Of a stretch of DNA of 45,073 nucleotides, positions 35,724 through 43,807 are shown piece by piece (position 1 is the first letter of the stretch; each line of letters begins with the position of its first letter). The notes below the pieces were generated by a model. The model was not told the origin of the DNA and searched no databases. It was given only the letters and a program-made list of their open reading frames with translations. The stretch is from Verrucomicrobiota bacterium (GTDB lineage: Bacteria; Verrucomicrobiota; Verrucomicrobiia; Limisphaerales; CAIMTB01). Made by a program: the position numbers and the translations under genes. The DNA lies in the NCBI GenBank assembly GCA_963205105.1, contig CAUJJW010000021.1:1-45073 (forward strand), given 5' to 3'.

Positions 35724-38054
35724 TCAGGCCAAGTCGCGATGGCTCAGGTCAACCTTGAGCGTGGGGGCAGGGCTTGAAGCAACGGAGCCTGCACGATGAG
35801 GCACGCCATTCACGGAAGCTTCCGGATGGAGGATCCACCATTCGGCTCCATGGGCGGAGTGCCAGGGCGCGGTCTCGGTTAAGGATGCCAGACGTTGGCG
35901 GAGGGCGTCCGCGGAAGGCGGGCGATCGGCAGGTTCCTTGGCGAGGCACTGAAGCAGCAGGGCTTCGAATTCTTTCCCCACCGGGTTGCTAGTGCGGCGG
36001 CTCGGAGGCAGCGGAAGCTCGCGAAGGTGCTTTTCGTAAAGTTCGGCAACGTCTTCGGCATCAAAGACGGGCTGACCACAGACCAGGTAGTAACCCAGGG
36101 CGCCGACGGAATAGAGATCACTCCGTGGGTCGATGGGAGATCGGTTGTGAATGGCCTCCGGCGGCATGAAGGACGGAGTTCCTTCAATGGTGGAGGGGGA
36201 AGAGGGGGGGATTTCGGACCCCGACCGAAACTCGCGGATCAGTCCGAAGTCCAGCACCTTGACGCAGTCCGGGATGCCGCCCCGGTGGCAGAGAAAAACA
36301 TTGGCGGGTTTGATGTCGCGATGGACCAGCCCGAGGGCATGGGCCTCGCTTAGCGAGTCGCAGATCTGGATCAGAATGTGGATCACGCGCGCCTGGGGCT
36401 GAGGACCGTACCGGAAGACCAGATCATGGAGATTCAGTCCGCGGAGGTACTCCATGGCGTAGTAGAAAATACCGTCCGGCGTGCGGCCGTAATCGAAGAC
36501 CTGAATCGTGTTGGGATGGGTCAGCTGGCAACTGAGACAGACCTCCCGCTCGAATCGCGCCACGGATTCGGCGTCGGCGCGATCGGGGAGCAGCAACTTG
36601 ACCGCCGTATCGCGGCGTAGCAGGCCATGGCGGGCACGGTACACCACGCCCATCGCGCCTTCCCCGATCTTCTCCTGAAGAGTGTATTGGCCGAGTTGGC
36701 GGAGCCGGAGCTCCGCCTGGTTGAGTCGGCGTCGCCACGTCAGGTTCGCCCGTGAAACCAGGAGCATGCCGGTGGAGCACAGCAGCAGGAGCAGAAACAG
36801 GATGAGGAACAGAAAGTTCAGGACCCGCAGCGACTGGTAGGCCTCGGCGGCATTGATCTGGGTGACCACACCGAAGCCGTGCTGCGGCAACCAGCGCCAG
36901 GCTCCGATCACGGGAACTCCCCGGTAGTCGCGGGAGGTGCTCACGTCCACCCCGCCACCACCTCCGATCGCCGCTGCCGCCAGGCGGGTGAGCGGGCGAG
37001 TCGGGTTGGTGGTGTCATCGGGCGTGATCGACGTCGGCTGCGTCGTGCCGGGATCGCTCAGCCGCAGGTTGAGGGCGGACGTGCTTTCGGGGTGTTCGGC
37101 GATGAGCCCCAGTCGGCGCAGTTGCTCGTCGAACCGACTCCGAGAAATCAGGAGGCCCCGCTGATCCAGGGCATAGGTTTCCCCGGAGTTCCCGGAACGT
37201 GCGACGGACAGAATCCGGGTGAACTCGCGTTCAGGATCAATGACCAGGGTGAAGGCGCCCTGGATTTGCCCGGCATCATCGCGGATCGGAACGGCCACCT
37301 GCATCAGGGTGAGGTCTCCACGCCGTGGTGGGGGGCCGTTGGTAGAGAAACGGCCGTTGCCGGGACCAAAAGCGGGGGGCCGATTGGTGCTGTTGAAGTT
37401 GGGGCGGAAACCTCCGAGCTCAGGGCGCGGCCCTTCCGGGGCACGGCTTCCACCTGGCCAGGGGCCTTGAAAGCCATTGGTGATCCCACGTGGCGGAGTT
37501 CCTTCGGGAGGGCGTCCTGGACGTTGAGGACGCATCGGCTTGAAGGGGGTAATCAGGATCGGTTCTCCCGAGGTGAAGAGCTGTTGAAACCGATCCACAT
37601 GATCCTCGAGGACGGTGGGGCGTCCGCGGAAGCGGCCGCGGCTGAATCCGGCGACGATGCTGAGGTTGGTGCCGACCAAGTGGGCGATGCGGTAGCCGAC
37701 TTGCTCCAGGCGTGGGCGGAGAATCTGGTCGAGTTCCTCGCCGGCTGTGGGAGGTCGCCCGGCATCGTCATTACGGCTGCGTGGGGTTGAGCCTGACGGC
37801 GGATTCTGGAGCAGCGCCAGGGCGAGCGAGCGAATGGCCGGGTCACCGGCGAGCGCGGTGGCGAGATTGAACTGGTTGCTGGTCCAGATTTCGAGGGCGG
37901 TGACGTTGGCGTCGATGATGGTCGTCAGGTCCGATTTGAGCTGGGACTCAATGGTTTGCCTGACCCGGGTGTTGCACCAGAACCCGAAGGCAGCCACCAG
38001 CACGGCCACGATCAACGGTGCAAGCCAGGTGCGATTCTCAGGAGGGTTGGTCAT
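35724..38054 (-). CDS. Transmembrane Ser/Thr protein kinase with Cache-like sensor
   Basis: A 776-residue protein with membrane segments at about 11-27 and 412-434. The periplasmic part (28-411) ends in Cache-like motifs (GETYALDQRGLLISRSRFD and DYRGVPVIGAWRWLPQHGFGVVTQ). Within it, residues about 175-245 form a Pro/Gly/Arg-rich insert. The cytosolic Hanks-type kinase has its Gly loop GEGAMG (464-469), K486, HRDIKPAN (578-585) and DFG (602-604). A C-terminal Ala/Pro/Ser-rich tail follows. Signal sensing outside and phosphorylation inside are inferred from this layout. No partner phosphatase is in the window. Downstream on the opposite strand the MetE-like gene converges with it. Confidence 0.93.
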   Translation of the reverse strand: MTNPPENRTWLAPLIVAVLVAAFGFWCNTRVRQTIESQLKSDLTTIIDANVTALEIWTSNQFNLATALAGDPAIRSLALALLQNPPSGSTPRSRNDDAGRPPTAGEELDQILRPRLEQVGYRIAHLVGTNLSIVAGFSRGRFRGRPTVLEDHVDRFQQLFTSGEPILITPFKPMRPQRPGRPPEGTPPRGITNGFQGPWPGGSRAPEGPRPELGGFRPNFNSTNRPPAFGPGNGRFSTNGPPPRRGDLTLMQVAVPIRDDAGQIQGAFTLVIDPEREFTRILSVARSGNSGETYALDQRGLLISRSRFDEQLRRLGLIAEHPESTSALNLRLSDPGTTQPTSITPDDTTNPTRPLTRLAAAAIGGGGGVDVSTSRDYRGVPVIGAWRWLPQHGFGVVTQINAAEAYQSLRVLNFLFLILFLLLLLCSTGMLLVSRANLTWRRRLNQAELRLRQLGQYTLQEKIGEGAMGVVYRARHGLLRRDTAVKLLLPDRADAESVARFEREVCLSCQLTHPNTIQVFDYGRTPDGIFYYAMEYLRGLNLHDLVFRYGPQPQARVIHILIQICDSLSEAHALGLVHRDIKPANVFLCHRGGIPDCVKVLDFGLIREFRSGSEIPPSSPSTIEGTPSFMPPEAIHNRSPIDPRSDLYSVGALGYYLVCGQPVFDAEDVAELYEKHLRELPLPPSRRTSNPVGKEFEALLLQCLAKEPADRPPSADALRQRLASLTETAPWHSAHGAEWWILHPEASVNGVPHRAGSVASSPAPTLKVDLSHRDLA

Positions 38055-38152
38055 GCGGTGCCACGTTCAGCAGACGCGATCGCCGCAGAAAGGTTTCGTC
38101 GGATTCAAGGGAACACTTGTTCAGGAACGACCAGAACCAGGGCCATGGAGGG

Positions 38153-38167
38153 CGCCCCAAAGGGGCG
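38153..38167. repeat. Short hairpin in the 38-kb intergenic region
   Basis: CGCCCC (38153-38158) pairs with GGGGCG (38162-38167) around AAA. It lies in the 394-bp gap (38055-38448) between the kinase gene and the GH5-like gene. The rest of this gap before 38211 holds no ORF, tRNA or promoter that I can support. Confidence 0.5.
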
Positions 38168-38210
38168 AGCGGCGAACCATGCCCATCCTCGGACTGGGGC
38201 ACCGGCCCCG

Positions 38211-38442
38211 ACGGTTCATGGGAAGCCGCCTGTTCGAAATCGACCTGCTCACGGGCCTTGAACCGGGGATTCCGGGGGCGAGACGCCCCCCTCTACGGCA
38301 GGCGGGACGCCCGCCGCTACGGAGGCACGGTTCATGGGAAGCCCCCTGTTCGAGATCGACCTGCTCACGGCCCTTGAACCGGGGATTCCGGGGGGCGAGA
38401 CGCCCCCCTCTACGGCAGGCGAGACGCCCGCCGCTACGGAGA
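38211..38442 (+). repeat. Dispersed double-hairpin repeat, two 116-bp tandem copies
   Basis: Copy A is 38211-38326 and copy B is 38327-38442, near-identical over 116 bp, each beginning ACGGTTCATGGGAAGCC. The first half is a unique-looking arm (TTCGARATCGACCTGCTCACGG). The second half is the shared core: a G5-6 CG-AGA-CG C6 hairpin, CTACGGCA, a GGCGGG-ACG-CCCGCC hairpin and a terminal CTACGG. Copy B has a G-to-A change (GGCGAG) that disrupts the second stem. The core also occurs inverted at 19248-19312. There is no transposase. A REP- or MITE-like origin is inferred. Confidence 0.9.
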
Positions 38443-38448
38443 CAGGAC

Positions 38449-39981
38449 TCAACGGCGCACCAGGCGCAGAGCCAGATCGTGGGCCAGGGTCGGGAACGGC
38501 ACCGAGAGCGTGCCCTCCGCAGCGTCGCGTGTTTCCTTGCGAACCACCGCCCCGGAGACGGGATCGATCCAGGTGGCTTCCCATGTGCCCGCCGTAACCC
38601 GAACCTGCAGCACCTGGGCCTTGCTCGCGGCGGGTTGGGGCTGGGGTTTGTCTTTTGGGGAGACGGGTGCGGGCCTGAAATAGACGCCAACCTGCTTTCC
38701 GGGCTCGACCAACGCTCTGGCCGTGTGGCTTGGCGGTATGCCGCTCACCAACACGGAATCGTCGGGCCCTACCCGGGCCAGGTCGAAACTTTCGATGAAC
38801 TCCTTGAGCATCCGGAACTGTCGTCGGATGTCGGGGTTGCCTCCTCCGGGTTGTGAGGCGGGATACGCGAAGCGGCCGTCCTCGTGACCGACGGTGAACG
38901 AGTAGTCGAGATGACTGAACAGGGCTCCGCCGGCGATCATGAAGTCCCAGGCTTCCATGCGGTAGGGGGCGTCCTGGGTGCCTGCGAACCCGGTCTCGTT
39001 GTCGCCGATCGGCAGTCGCAGGTGCGCGTTCATCGCCACCGCGTTCGGGGGGGCGGCGTAGTGGAAGTTGTAAATCGAGATGTGGGGCAGGGGCGCTTCG
39101 ACCTTGGCCTGGTTGTTGGCGATGTTCTGGGAAATCAGTTTGGGGTGCGCGTGACCCGCCTGGGCGCGAACGATGCGCTGGGCGATGTGCGCCTGCCAGG
39201 CGAGCGTGACACCGGCGAAGTAGGGCTCGTTGCAAATCTCGTAGTAAAGGTTGTCGAACCCTTGAAGTTCGGCGACGACGCGATCGACGAATCGTTCCTG
39301 GTGGGTGAGCAGTCCGCCGTGGTGATCCAGGGTGTAGACGTTGGTGCGGGAGACACCCTGACCGGCTCCCTGGATGTTGTTGGTGGGATGGAAGGGACTC
39401 AGGAGCCATTGAGGATCCTCGTAGAAGGGGCAGAAGAGATTCACCTCGACGATGACCTTCTGTCGGCCGGCTTCACCGACAAAATCCCGGAGGCGCTGGA
39501 AGTAGGATTCGTCCCAGCGGGAGAGGTCGAAGCGATTTCCACCGCCAGCGTAACCCGGTTGGTCGCTGCGGGCCCAAGGGCTGAGGTACCGGGGGCCATC
39601 GGGGGCCAGCGTGTTTTTGGCGATGTTGAAGGCGCCTTGGGGTTCGACATAGGTGGCCCCGGTGAACAGTCGGGTGTGATTGAGGCCGTCCTTGCCGAGC
39701 GTTGCGAGGTAGGTGCGGTAGTCGAAATCGGCGTTCAGCACGGCGCCGTAATGTTCGCCACTTCCCACGATGACCAGCGGACGTCCGCGCCAGGCCAGGT
39801 AACGTGGGTTTTCCGGAAGCAGGCTGAGGGTTTGGGCGGCGGCGTGATGCAGGGCACTGGCGGTCAGACACAGGACCAGGAATCGGGTGAAGGGGGAGGC
39901 GATGGATTCAGCCCACCTTCGGGGACGATGCGCTGTCGGTCGTCGGTGAGCCGTTCCTGGAGCGTGCGGGGTGTCCTTCAT
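38449..39981 (-). CDS. Secreted GH5-like glycoside hydrolase (TIM barrel)
   Basis: A 510-residue protein. A basic leader of about 30 residues precedes a Sec-type segment (FTRFLVLCLTASALHHAAA), so a later start may be used. The barrel has the clan GH-A pattern: the acid/base is E252 in YYEICNEPYF and the nucleophile is E329 in GDNETGF. NFHYAAPP and HLDYSFT lie at strand ends. A small C-terminal beta domain with a Pro/Lys linker follows. The substrate is not evident; the match is to clan GH-A, not a definite GH5 subfamily. It begins 4 bp after the TlpA-like stop, so it belongs to the Gfo/Idh-TlpA-GH operon. Confidence 0.8.
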   Translation of the reverse strand: MKDTPHAPGTAHRRPTAHRPRRWAESIASPFTRFLVLCLTASALHHAAAQTLSLLPENPRYLAWRGRPLVIVGSGEHYGAVLNADFDYRTYLATLGKDGLNHTRLFTGATYVEPQGAFNIAKNTLAPDGPRYLSPWARSDQPGYAGGGNRFDLSRWDESYFQRLRDFVGEAGRQKVIVEVNLFCPFYEDPQWLLSPFHPTNNIQGAGQGVSRTNVYTLDHHGGLLTHQERFVDRVVAELQGFDNLYYEICNEPYFAGVTLAWQAHIAQRIVRAQAGHAHPKLISQNIANNQAKVEAPLPHISIYNFHYAAPPNAVAMNAHLRLPIGDNETGFAGTQDAPYRMEAWDFMIAGGALFSHLDYSFTVGHEDGRFAYPASQPGGGNPDIRRQFRMLKEFIESFDLARVGPDDSVLVSGIPPSHTARALVEPGKQVGVYFRPAPVSPKDKPQPQPAASKAQVLQVRVTAGTWEATWIDPVSGAVVRKETRDAAEGTLSVPFPTLAHDLALRLVRR

Positions 39982-39985
39982 GGGT

Positions 39986-40522
39986 TTAGGGGGTGCCGGC
40001 GACGAGTGCCGTTTCGATTTCCGCGGTGAGCTGTTTGGCAGATGTTTCGCCGTCGAATCCCTGATGAATCGCCCGAACCTTGCCGTCTCGGCCCACCAGA
40101 AATGAGGTTGGCACCGTGTCCAAGCCGATCGCCTCGGAGAGTTTCCCCTTGGCGTCGCGTACGACGGGGAATTCAGGGGTTTGCTTCTTCAGGAAGGCGT
40201 TCATGGCGGCCTTCTTTTCATCGACGGACAAGGCGAGCACCAGGAAGCCGCGGCTGGCGTACGTGGAGTGCAGTTGCTTTAGGGTGGGGAAAGCCTTTTG
40301 GCAGGGGCCGCACCAGGAAGCCCAGAAATCGATGAGCACGACCTTGCCGGTGGTTTCGGGAAGTTTCCCCTCGAGTTCAAAGGCTTCGAGCTTGGGGAAC
40401 GGATCACCGACCTTGGGGGCGGCGCCGGAGGCGGCTGGGTTGACTGCAAGGCATGCCAGGAGGGTGACAGCGAGGGCGGTAAGCCCGGATCGCAGGGTGT
40501 TGCGCAGGGAGAGAAAGTTCAT
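39986..40522 (-). CDS. TlpA-like thioredoxin-fold protein
   Basis: A 178-residue exported protein. The N-terminal segment (LTALAVTLLACLAVNPAASG) could be a Sec signal, or a lipoprotein signal with C24. The thioredoxin active site is WCGPC (C71, C74) in VVLIDFWASWCGPCQKAF. VPTSFLVGRDGKV carries the cis-Pro loop. TlpA-type proteins reduce or exchange disulfides in the periplasm, often for cytochrome c maturation. Here its placement between a Gfo/Idh gene (4-bp ATGA overlap) and a glycoside hydrolase gene is unusual, and its target is unknown. Confidence 0.92.
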   Translation of the reverse strand: MNFLSLRNTLRSGLTALAVTLLACLAVNPAASGAAPKVGDPFPKLEAFELEGKLPETTGKVVLIDFWASWCGPCQKAFPTLKQLHSTYASRGFLVLALSVDEKKAAMNAFLKKQTPEFPVVRDAKGKLSEAIGLDTVPTSFLVGRDGKVRAIHQGFDGETSAKQLTAEIETALVAGTP

Positions 40523-41646
40523 GGTTTTGAAGGTGAATTCGGCTTGGAGGATGACACGAGATCGACGGGTTTTCCAAGCTTCACGGTCCTTCCTGATTGG
40601 GCGCTTTTGACCGCGGCGTCGACAATCTCCTGACCGATGCGGCTGATGGGAAGGCTCACGGGCCCTTCGAGTGGGATGCCGTGGTCGAGGCAGTGGAGCA
40701 GGTATTGAACCGGATTCTGATGGGGGGCTTTGGGGGCCGGGGCGGCGATCATGTGAGGTTTAGGCTGGCGCCGCGTCTGGACGGTGACGAAGTCGTCGTA
40801 GTCGTAGCTGCTCACTGTGCCTTCGGTGCCGGCGATGATGAACCCGCAGCGTGGCTGGGGTTGGATGGTCCAAGGGTCGGTGAAGGTGCCCCAGCGGGTT
40901 TCGAACTTGGAAAGACCCTCGGCGTACCGGGCCACGACGATGCTGTGCTCATCGACCTCCAGGCCCTTGGGTTGATCGACCACGGCGGTGACGTCGATGG
41001 GTCGGCGCCCGCCGTGGTACCAGGTCGACAAGGTGGAGCCGTAACCGAGGTAATCGAGCAACGAACCGCCGCCGTGGGCTTTCTTGTAGAACCAGGAATG
41101 GGGCTTCTCTTGGGCGACTTGGGCTGCGGTCTTCTCGTCCTTGTCGGCGCCGTGCCACAGGGGGCCGCGGTTGCCGCCGAAGTGCCAGACATTGAGCACC
41201 TCGCCCAGTTTGCCGGAGGCGACGAGTTCAAAGGCTTTGCGATGGGAACCCACCCATTGGAGGGGCCAATTGATCATGAGAGTGGAGCCGAGGGGCATGG
41301 CGCGCACCATGGCATCGGCCTCTTTCAGGGAGGCGGCGAAGGGTTTCTCAACGAGCAGATGAGGCCCATACGGGGCAACTTTGCGGACCCATTCGCCGTG
41401 GCGGGAGGCGGCCGGGCAAAGAATGACGACATCGGGCCGGGTGGATTCGAGGCAGGCCCGGTAGTCGGTGAAGGCCCGGTCGCGGGGCAGTCGGAGTTTG
41501 CGAAGGGCCTCCTCCATGCGCTGCGGTTGCTCATCCGAGATGCCGACCAGTTCGACCTGGGGATGCTCGGAGGCGTACCGGAGCAGGTCGCCCATGTGGA
41601 AGTGATCGAAATTGATGCCGGCGATCCGCCAGGTTTTGCGTTTCAT
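40519..41646 (-). CDS. Cytosolic Gfo/Idh/MocA oxidoreductase
   Basis: A 375-residue protein with no export signal. The EKP motif (EKP, residues 100-102) and the C-terminal sheet (GSLLDYLGYGS, GTEGTVSSYDYDD) fit the family. However, the N-terminal strand is IAGINFDHFHMGDLL, so the usual GxGxxG dinucleotide loop is replaced by His/Phe residues. Either NAD(P) is bound differently or the protein is not a dehydrogenase. Its stop overlaps the TlpA-like start. It is divergent from the creatininase gene (126 bp gap). Confidence 0.85.
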   Translation of the reverse strand: MKRKTWRIAGINFDHFHMGDLLRYASEHPQVELVGISDEQPQRMEEALRKLRLPRDRAFTDYRACLESTRPDVVILCPAASRHGEWVRKVAPYGPHLLVEKPFAASLKEADAMVRAMPLGSTLMINWPLQWVGSHRKAFELVASGKLGEVLNVWHFGGNRGPLWHGADKDEKTAAQVAQEKPHSWFYKKAHGGGSLLDYLGYGSTLSTWYHGGRRPIDVTAVVDQPKGLEVDEHSIVVARYAEGLSKFETRWGTFTDPWTIQPQPRCGFIIAGTEGTVSSYDYDDFVTVQTRRQPKPHMIAAPAPKAPHQNPVQYLLHCLDHGIPLEGPVSLPISRIGQEIVDAAVKSAQSGRTVKLGKPVDLVSSSKPNSPSKP

Positions 41647-41772
41647 GCAGGAAAGAGTGTGGCGTGGAAAAGTGAGTCAGCCAGGGGCTTGGGCCAAGCG
41701 GAGATTCGCAAACGCGCCGTGTCTTGCTCTGAGGCGGGTGGCCTGCCAGCGTTCGCGAGACATTCCCCCAAC

Positions 41773-42531
41773 ATGCAGCTTGCCGAGATGAATTGGTGTC
41801 AGGTGGCGGCGTTGTCGAAGGACACGCCGTGGGTGTTTCCTGTGGCCGCCGTGGAACAGCACGGCCATCACCTGCCGGTGTACACCGACAGCCTGTTGCT
41901 CGGTGAAATCGTGCGCCGGGTGGAGTTCGCCATGGAGGACCGGATCGTCATCGCACCCCTGCAATGGCTGGGGAATTCGGATCATCACCTGGATTTTCCG
42001 GGAACGGTTTCCGCCGCGCCCCGCACCTACCTGGATCTTTTGGGGGGGATGGTCGAGAACGCTTTGATGCACGGATTTCGACGGATCGTGTTCCTCAATG
42101 GACACGGCGGGAACGACGTCCCGGGCCGGCAGGCGGTGTTCGAGGCACGCCAGCGCCACCGTCAGCGTTCCGATCTGCTGCTGCTCTTCGCGACGTATTG
42201 GCATCTCGCCGACCTGGCTGCCGCCGATGCCGCCACGTTTCGTCAGTCGCAAATGGGGCACGCCTGCGAATGGGAGACGTCGATGATCCTGCGCCTGAAT
42301 CCCCGGCTGGTGGGGAAGATTGACTCGCTGGAAACGGTGGAACATCGGGGGGCTTTTGAACCGGCGTCCCGCGCGTGGATCACGAAGGACATCACCGCGA
42401 AAGGGCACATCGGGGAGCCCTCGGCGGCGACCGCGGAGAAGGGGGAGGTCCTCTTCCGGACCTTTGCAGAGGGGGCGGTGCGGATGTTGGAGCGGGTGGT
42501 GGCCTGGGATGGGCGGAGCTGGAAAGGATGA
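41773..42531 (+). CDS. Creatininase-family amidohydrolase
   Basis: The ATG at 41773 gives 252 residues, the usual family length. VEQHGHHLPVYTDS (E28, H30, H32, H33, D39) holds metal ligands. A second cluster is NGHGGN at H111. QMGHACEWETS carries further His and Glu residues. The family opens cyclic amides or lactam-like rings, for example creatinine or 2-amino-5-formylamino intermediates. The substrate here is unknown. The stop overlaps the MFS start (ATGA), so a transported compound may be its substrate or product; this is inference. Confidence 0.88.
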   Translation: MQLAEMNWCQVAALSKDTPWVFPVAAVEQHGHHLPVYTDSLLLGEIVRRVEFAMEDRIVIAPLQWLGNSDHHLDFPGTVSAAPRTYLDLLGGMVENALMHGFRRIVFLNGHGGNDVPGRQAVFEARQRHRQRSDLLLLFATYWHLADLAAADAATFRQSQMGHACEWETSMILRLNPRLVGKIDSLETVEHRGAFEPASRAWITKDITAKGHIGEPSAATAEKGEVLFRTFAEGAVRMLERVVAWDGRSWKG

Positions 42532-43772
42532 ACGAGGAACCTTCCAGCCGTTCGGGATCGTGGAAGTGGTGGGTCTGCGGCCTGCTGCTGCTGGCGTCGA
42601 CCATCAACTACATGGATCGCCAGACCCTCGCGAATGCGGCGGTGAGGATTTCGAAACAATTGAACCTGAGCCAGGCCCAGTACGGCGGACTGGAGTTGGG
42701 TTTTGGTTGGGCTTTTGCGGCGGGGTCAATCGTGTTCGGCATCGTGGCGGATCGATGGTCTATCCGTTGGGTGTATCCGGCGCTGGTGACGATGTGGTCG
42801 GCGACGGGTTTTGCGACCGGCCTGGTGCATTCCTATGAGGGCTTGGCGGTTTGCCGGGTGATGCTGGGATTTTTTGAGGCGGGCCATTGGCCCTGCGCGG
42901 TCAAGACGACCCAGCGCCTGTTGAATCCTGAGGACCGGTCGCTGGGGAACAGCGTGCTGCAGAGCGGGACCTCGATTGGGGCGATCATCACGCCGCTGGT
43001 GATGCGGGCGATCATGACCGAGGAATTGGGCACCTGGCGGCTGGCGTTTCAGGTGGTGGGGATGGTGGGCATGGTTTGGGTGGTGGCCTGGTTGCTGATG
43101 GTACGGGGTGACGACCTGAAGCCGCTGCCACCCAAGCCGGGCGGCGCCTCCATTTGGTCGGTGCTTTCGAGCCGGCGGATGGTGGCGATTCTGATGATCA
43201 TCGCCTGCATCAACACCGGCTGGCAGCTGCTGCGGGCCTGGTTGCCGAAATTCCTCCAGGAAGGACGCGGGTATTCGGAGTCGACGGCGTTGTATTTCAA
43301 TTCGGCCTTCTTCGTGGCGACGGATGTCGGATGCCTGGGAGCCGGAGCGTTGGCGTGGTGGCTGTGCCGCCGGGGGTTCACCGTGCACCGGTCGCGGTCC
43401 CTCGTTTTTCTGCTCTGCGCCGTGCTGAGCGCGCTGACTCTGGTCGCGGCGTTTCTGCCCCAGGGTCTGGCGTTGTTGGCGACGCTGCTGGTGGTGGGGG
43501 CGGGCGCGTTGGGGGTGTTCCCGATTTACCACGCGCTGACCCAGGATCTTTCACCGGATCATCAAGGAAAGGTCAGCGGCGCCGGCGGGGTGGCTGCGTT
43601 CGCGTTGTCGCCTGCGCACGCCGTGTTCGGGAGCATGGTGGATCGGTCCGGGTCGTTTGATATCGGCATCGCCGTGGCGGGTTGTCTCCCGTTGGTGGCG
43701 TTCGTCGTTCTGTGGTGGATGTGGGAACGTCCGGGCGACCCGGCACCGAGCACGGTAGGAACTGCCGGCTGA
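42528..43772 (+). CDS. MFS transporter, anion:cation symporter (ExuT-like) family
   Basis: A 414-residue protein with about 12 hydrophobic segments. STINYMDRQTLANAA at the first membrane segment is typical of the ACS family (hexuronate and related organic acids). FEAGHWPCAVKTTQRL lies in the fourth segment, with the family's R/K-rich loop. Substrates in this family include glucuronate, galactonate and tartrate; the exact one cannot be read. It overlaps the creatininase gene by 4 bp and precedes the Tat-exported protein gene, giving a likely three-gene unit. Confidence 0.9.
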   Translation: MNEEPSSRSGSWKWWVCGLLLLASTINYMDRQTLANAAVRISKQLNLSQAQYGGLELGFGWAFAAGSIVFGIVADRWSIRWVYPALVTMWSATGFATGLVHSYEGLAVCRVMLGFFEAGHWPCAVKTTQRLLNPEDRSLGNSVLQSGTSIGAIITPLVMRAIMTEELGTWRLAFQVVGMVGMVWVVAWLLMVRGDDLKPLPPKPGGASIWSVLSSRRMVAILMIIACINTGWQLLRAWLPKFLQEGRGYSESTALYFNSAFFVATDVGCLGAGALAWWLCRRGFTVHRSRSLVFLLCAVLSALTLVAAFLPQGLALLATLLVVGAGALGVFPIYHALTQDLSPDHQGKVSGAGGVAAFALSPAHAVFGSMVDRSGSFDIGIAVAGCLPLVAFVVLWWMWERPGDPAPSTVGTAG

Positions 43773-43807
43773 ACACGCATGGAGAGGAATTCGGATCACG
43801 CTGGACC

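Noticed and set aside
38211..38442. CRISPR-like tandem repeats
   Set aside because: Only two 116-bp units without unique spacers and no cas genes; the structure fits a double-hairpin dispersed repeat.
38249..39409. A 386-codon minus-strand frame extending through the tandem repeats
   Set aside because: It is the antisense-frame translation of the repeat plus a shadow of the GH5-like gene in another frame.
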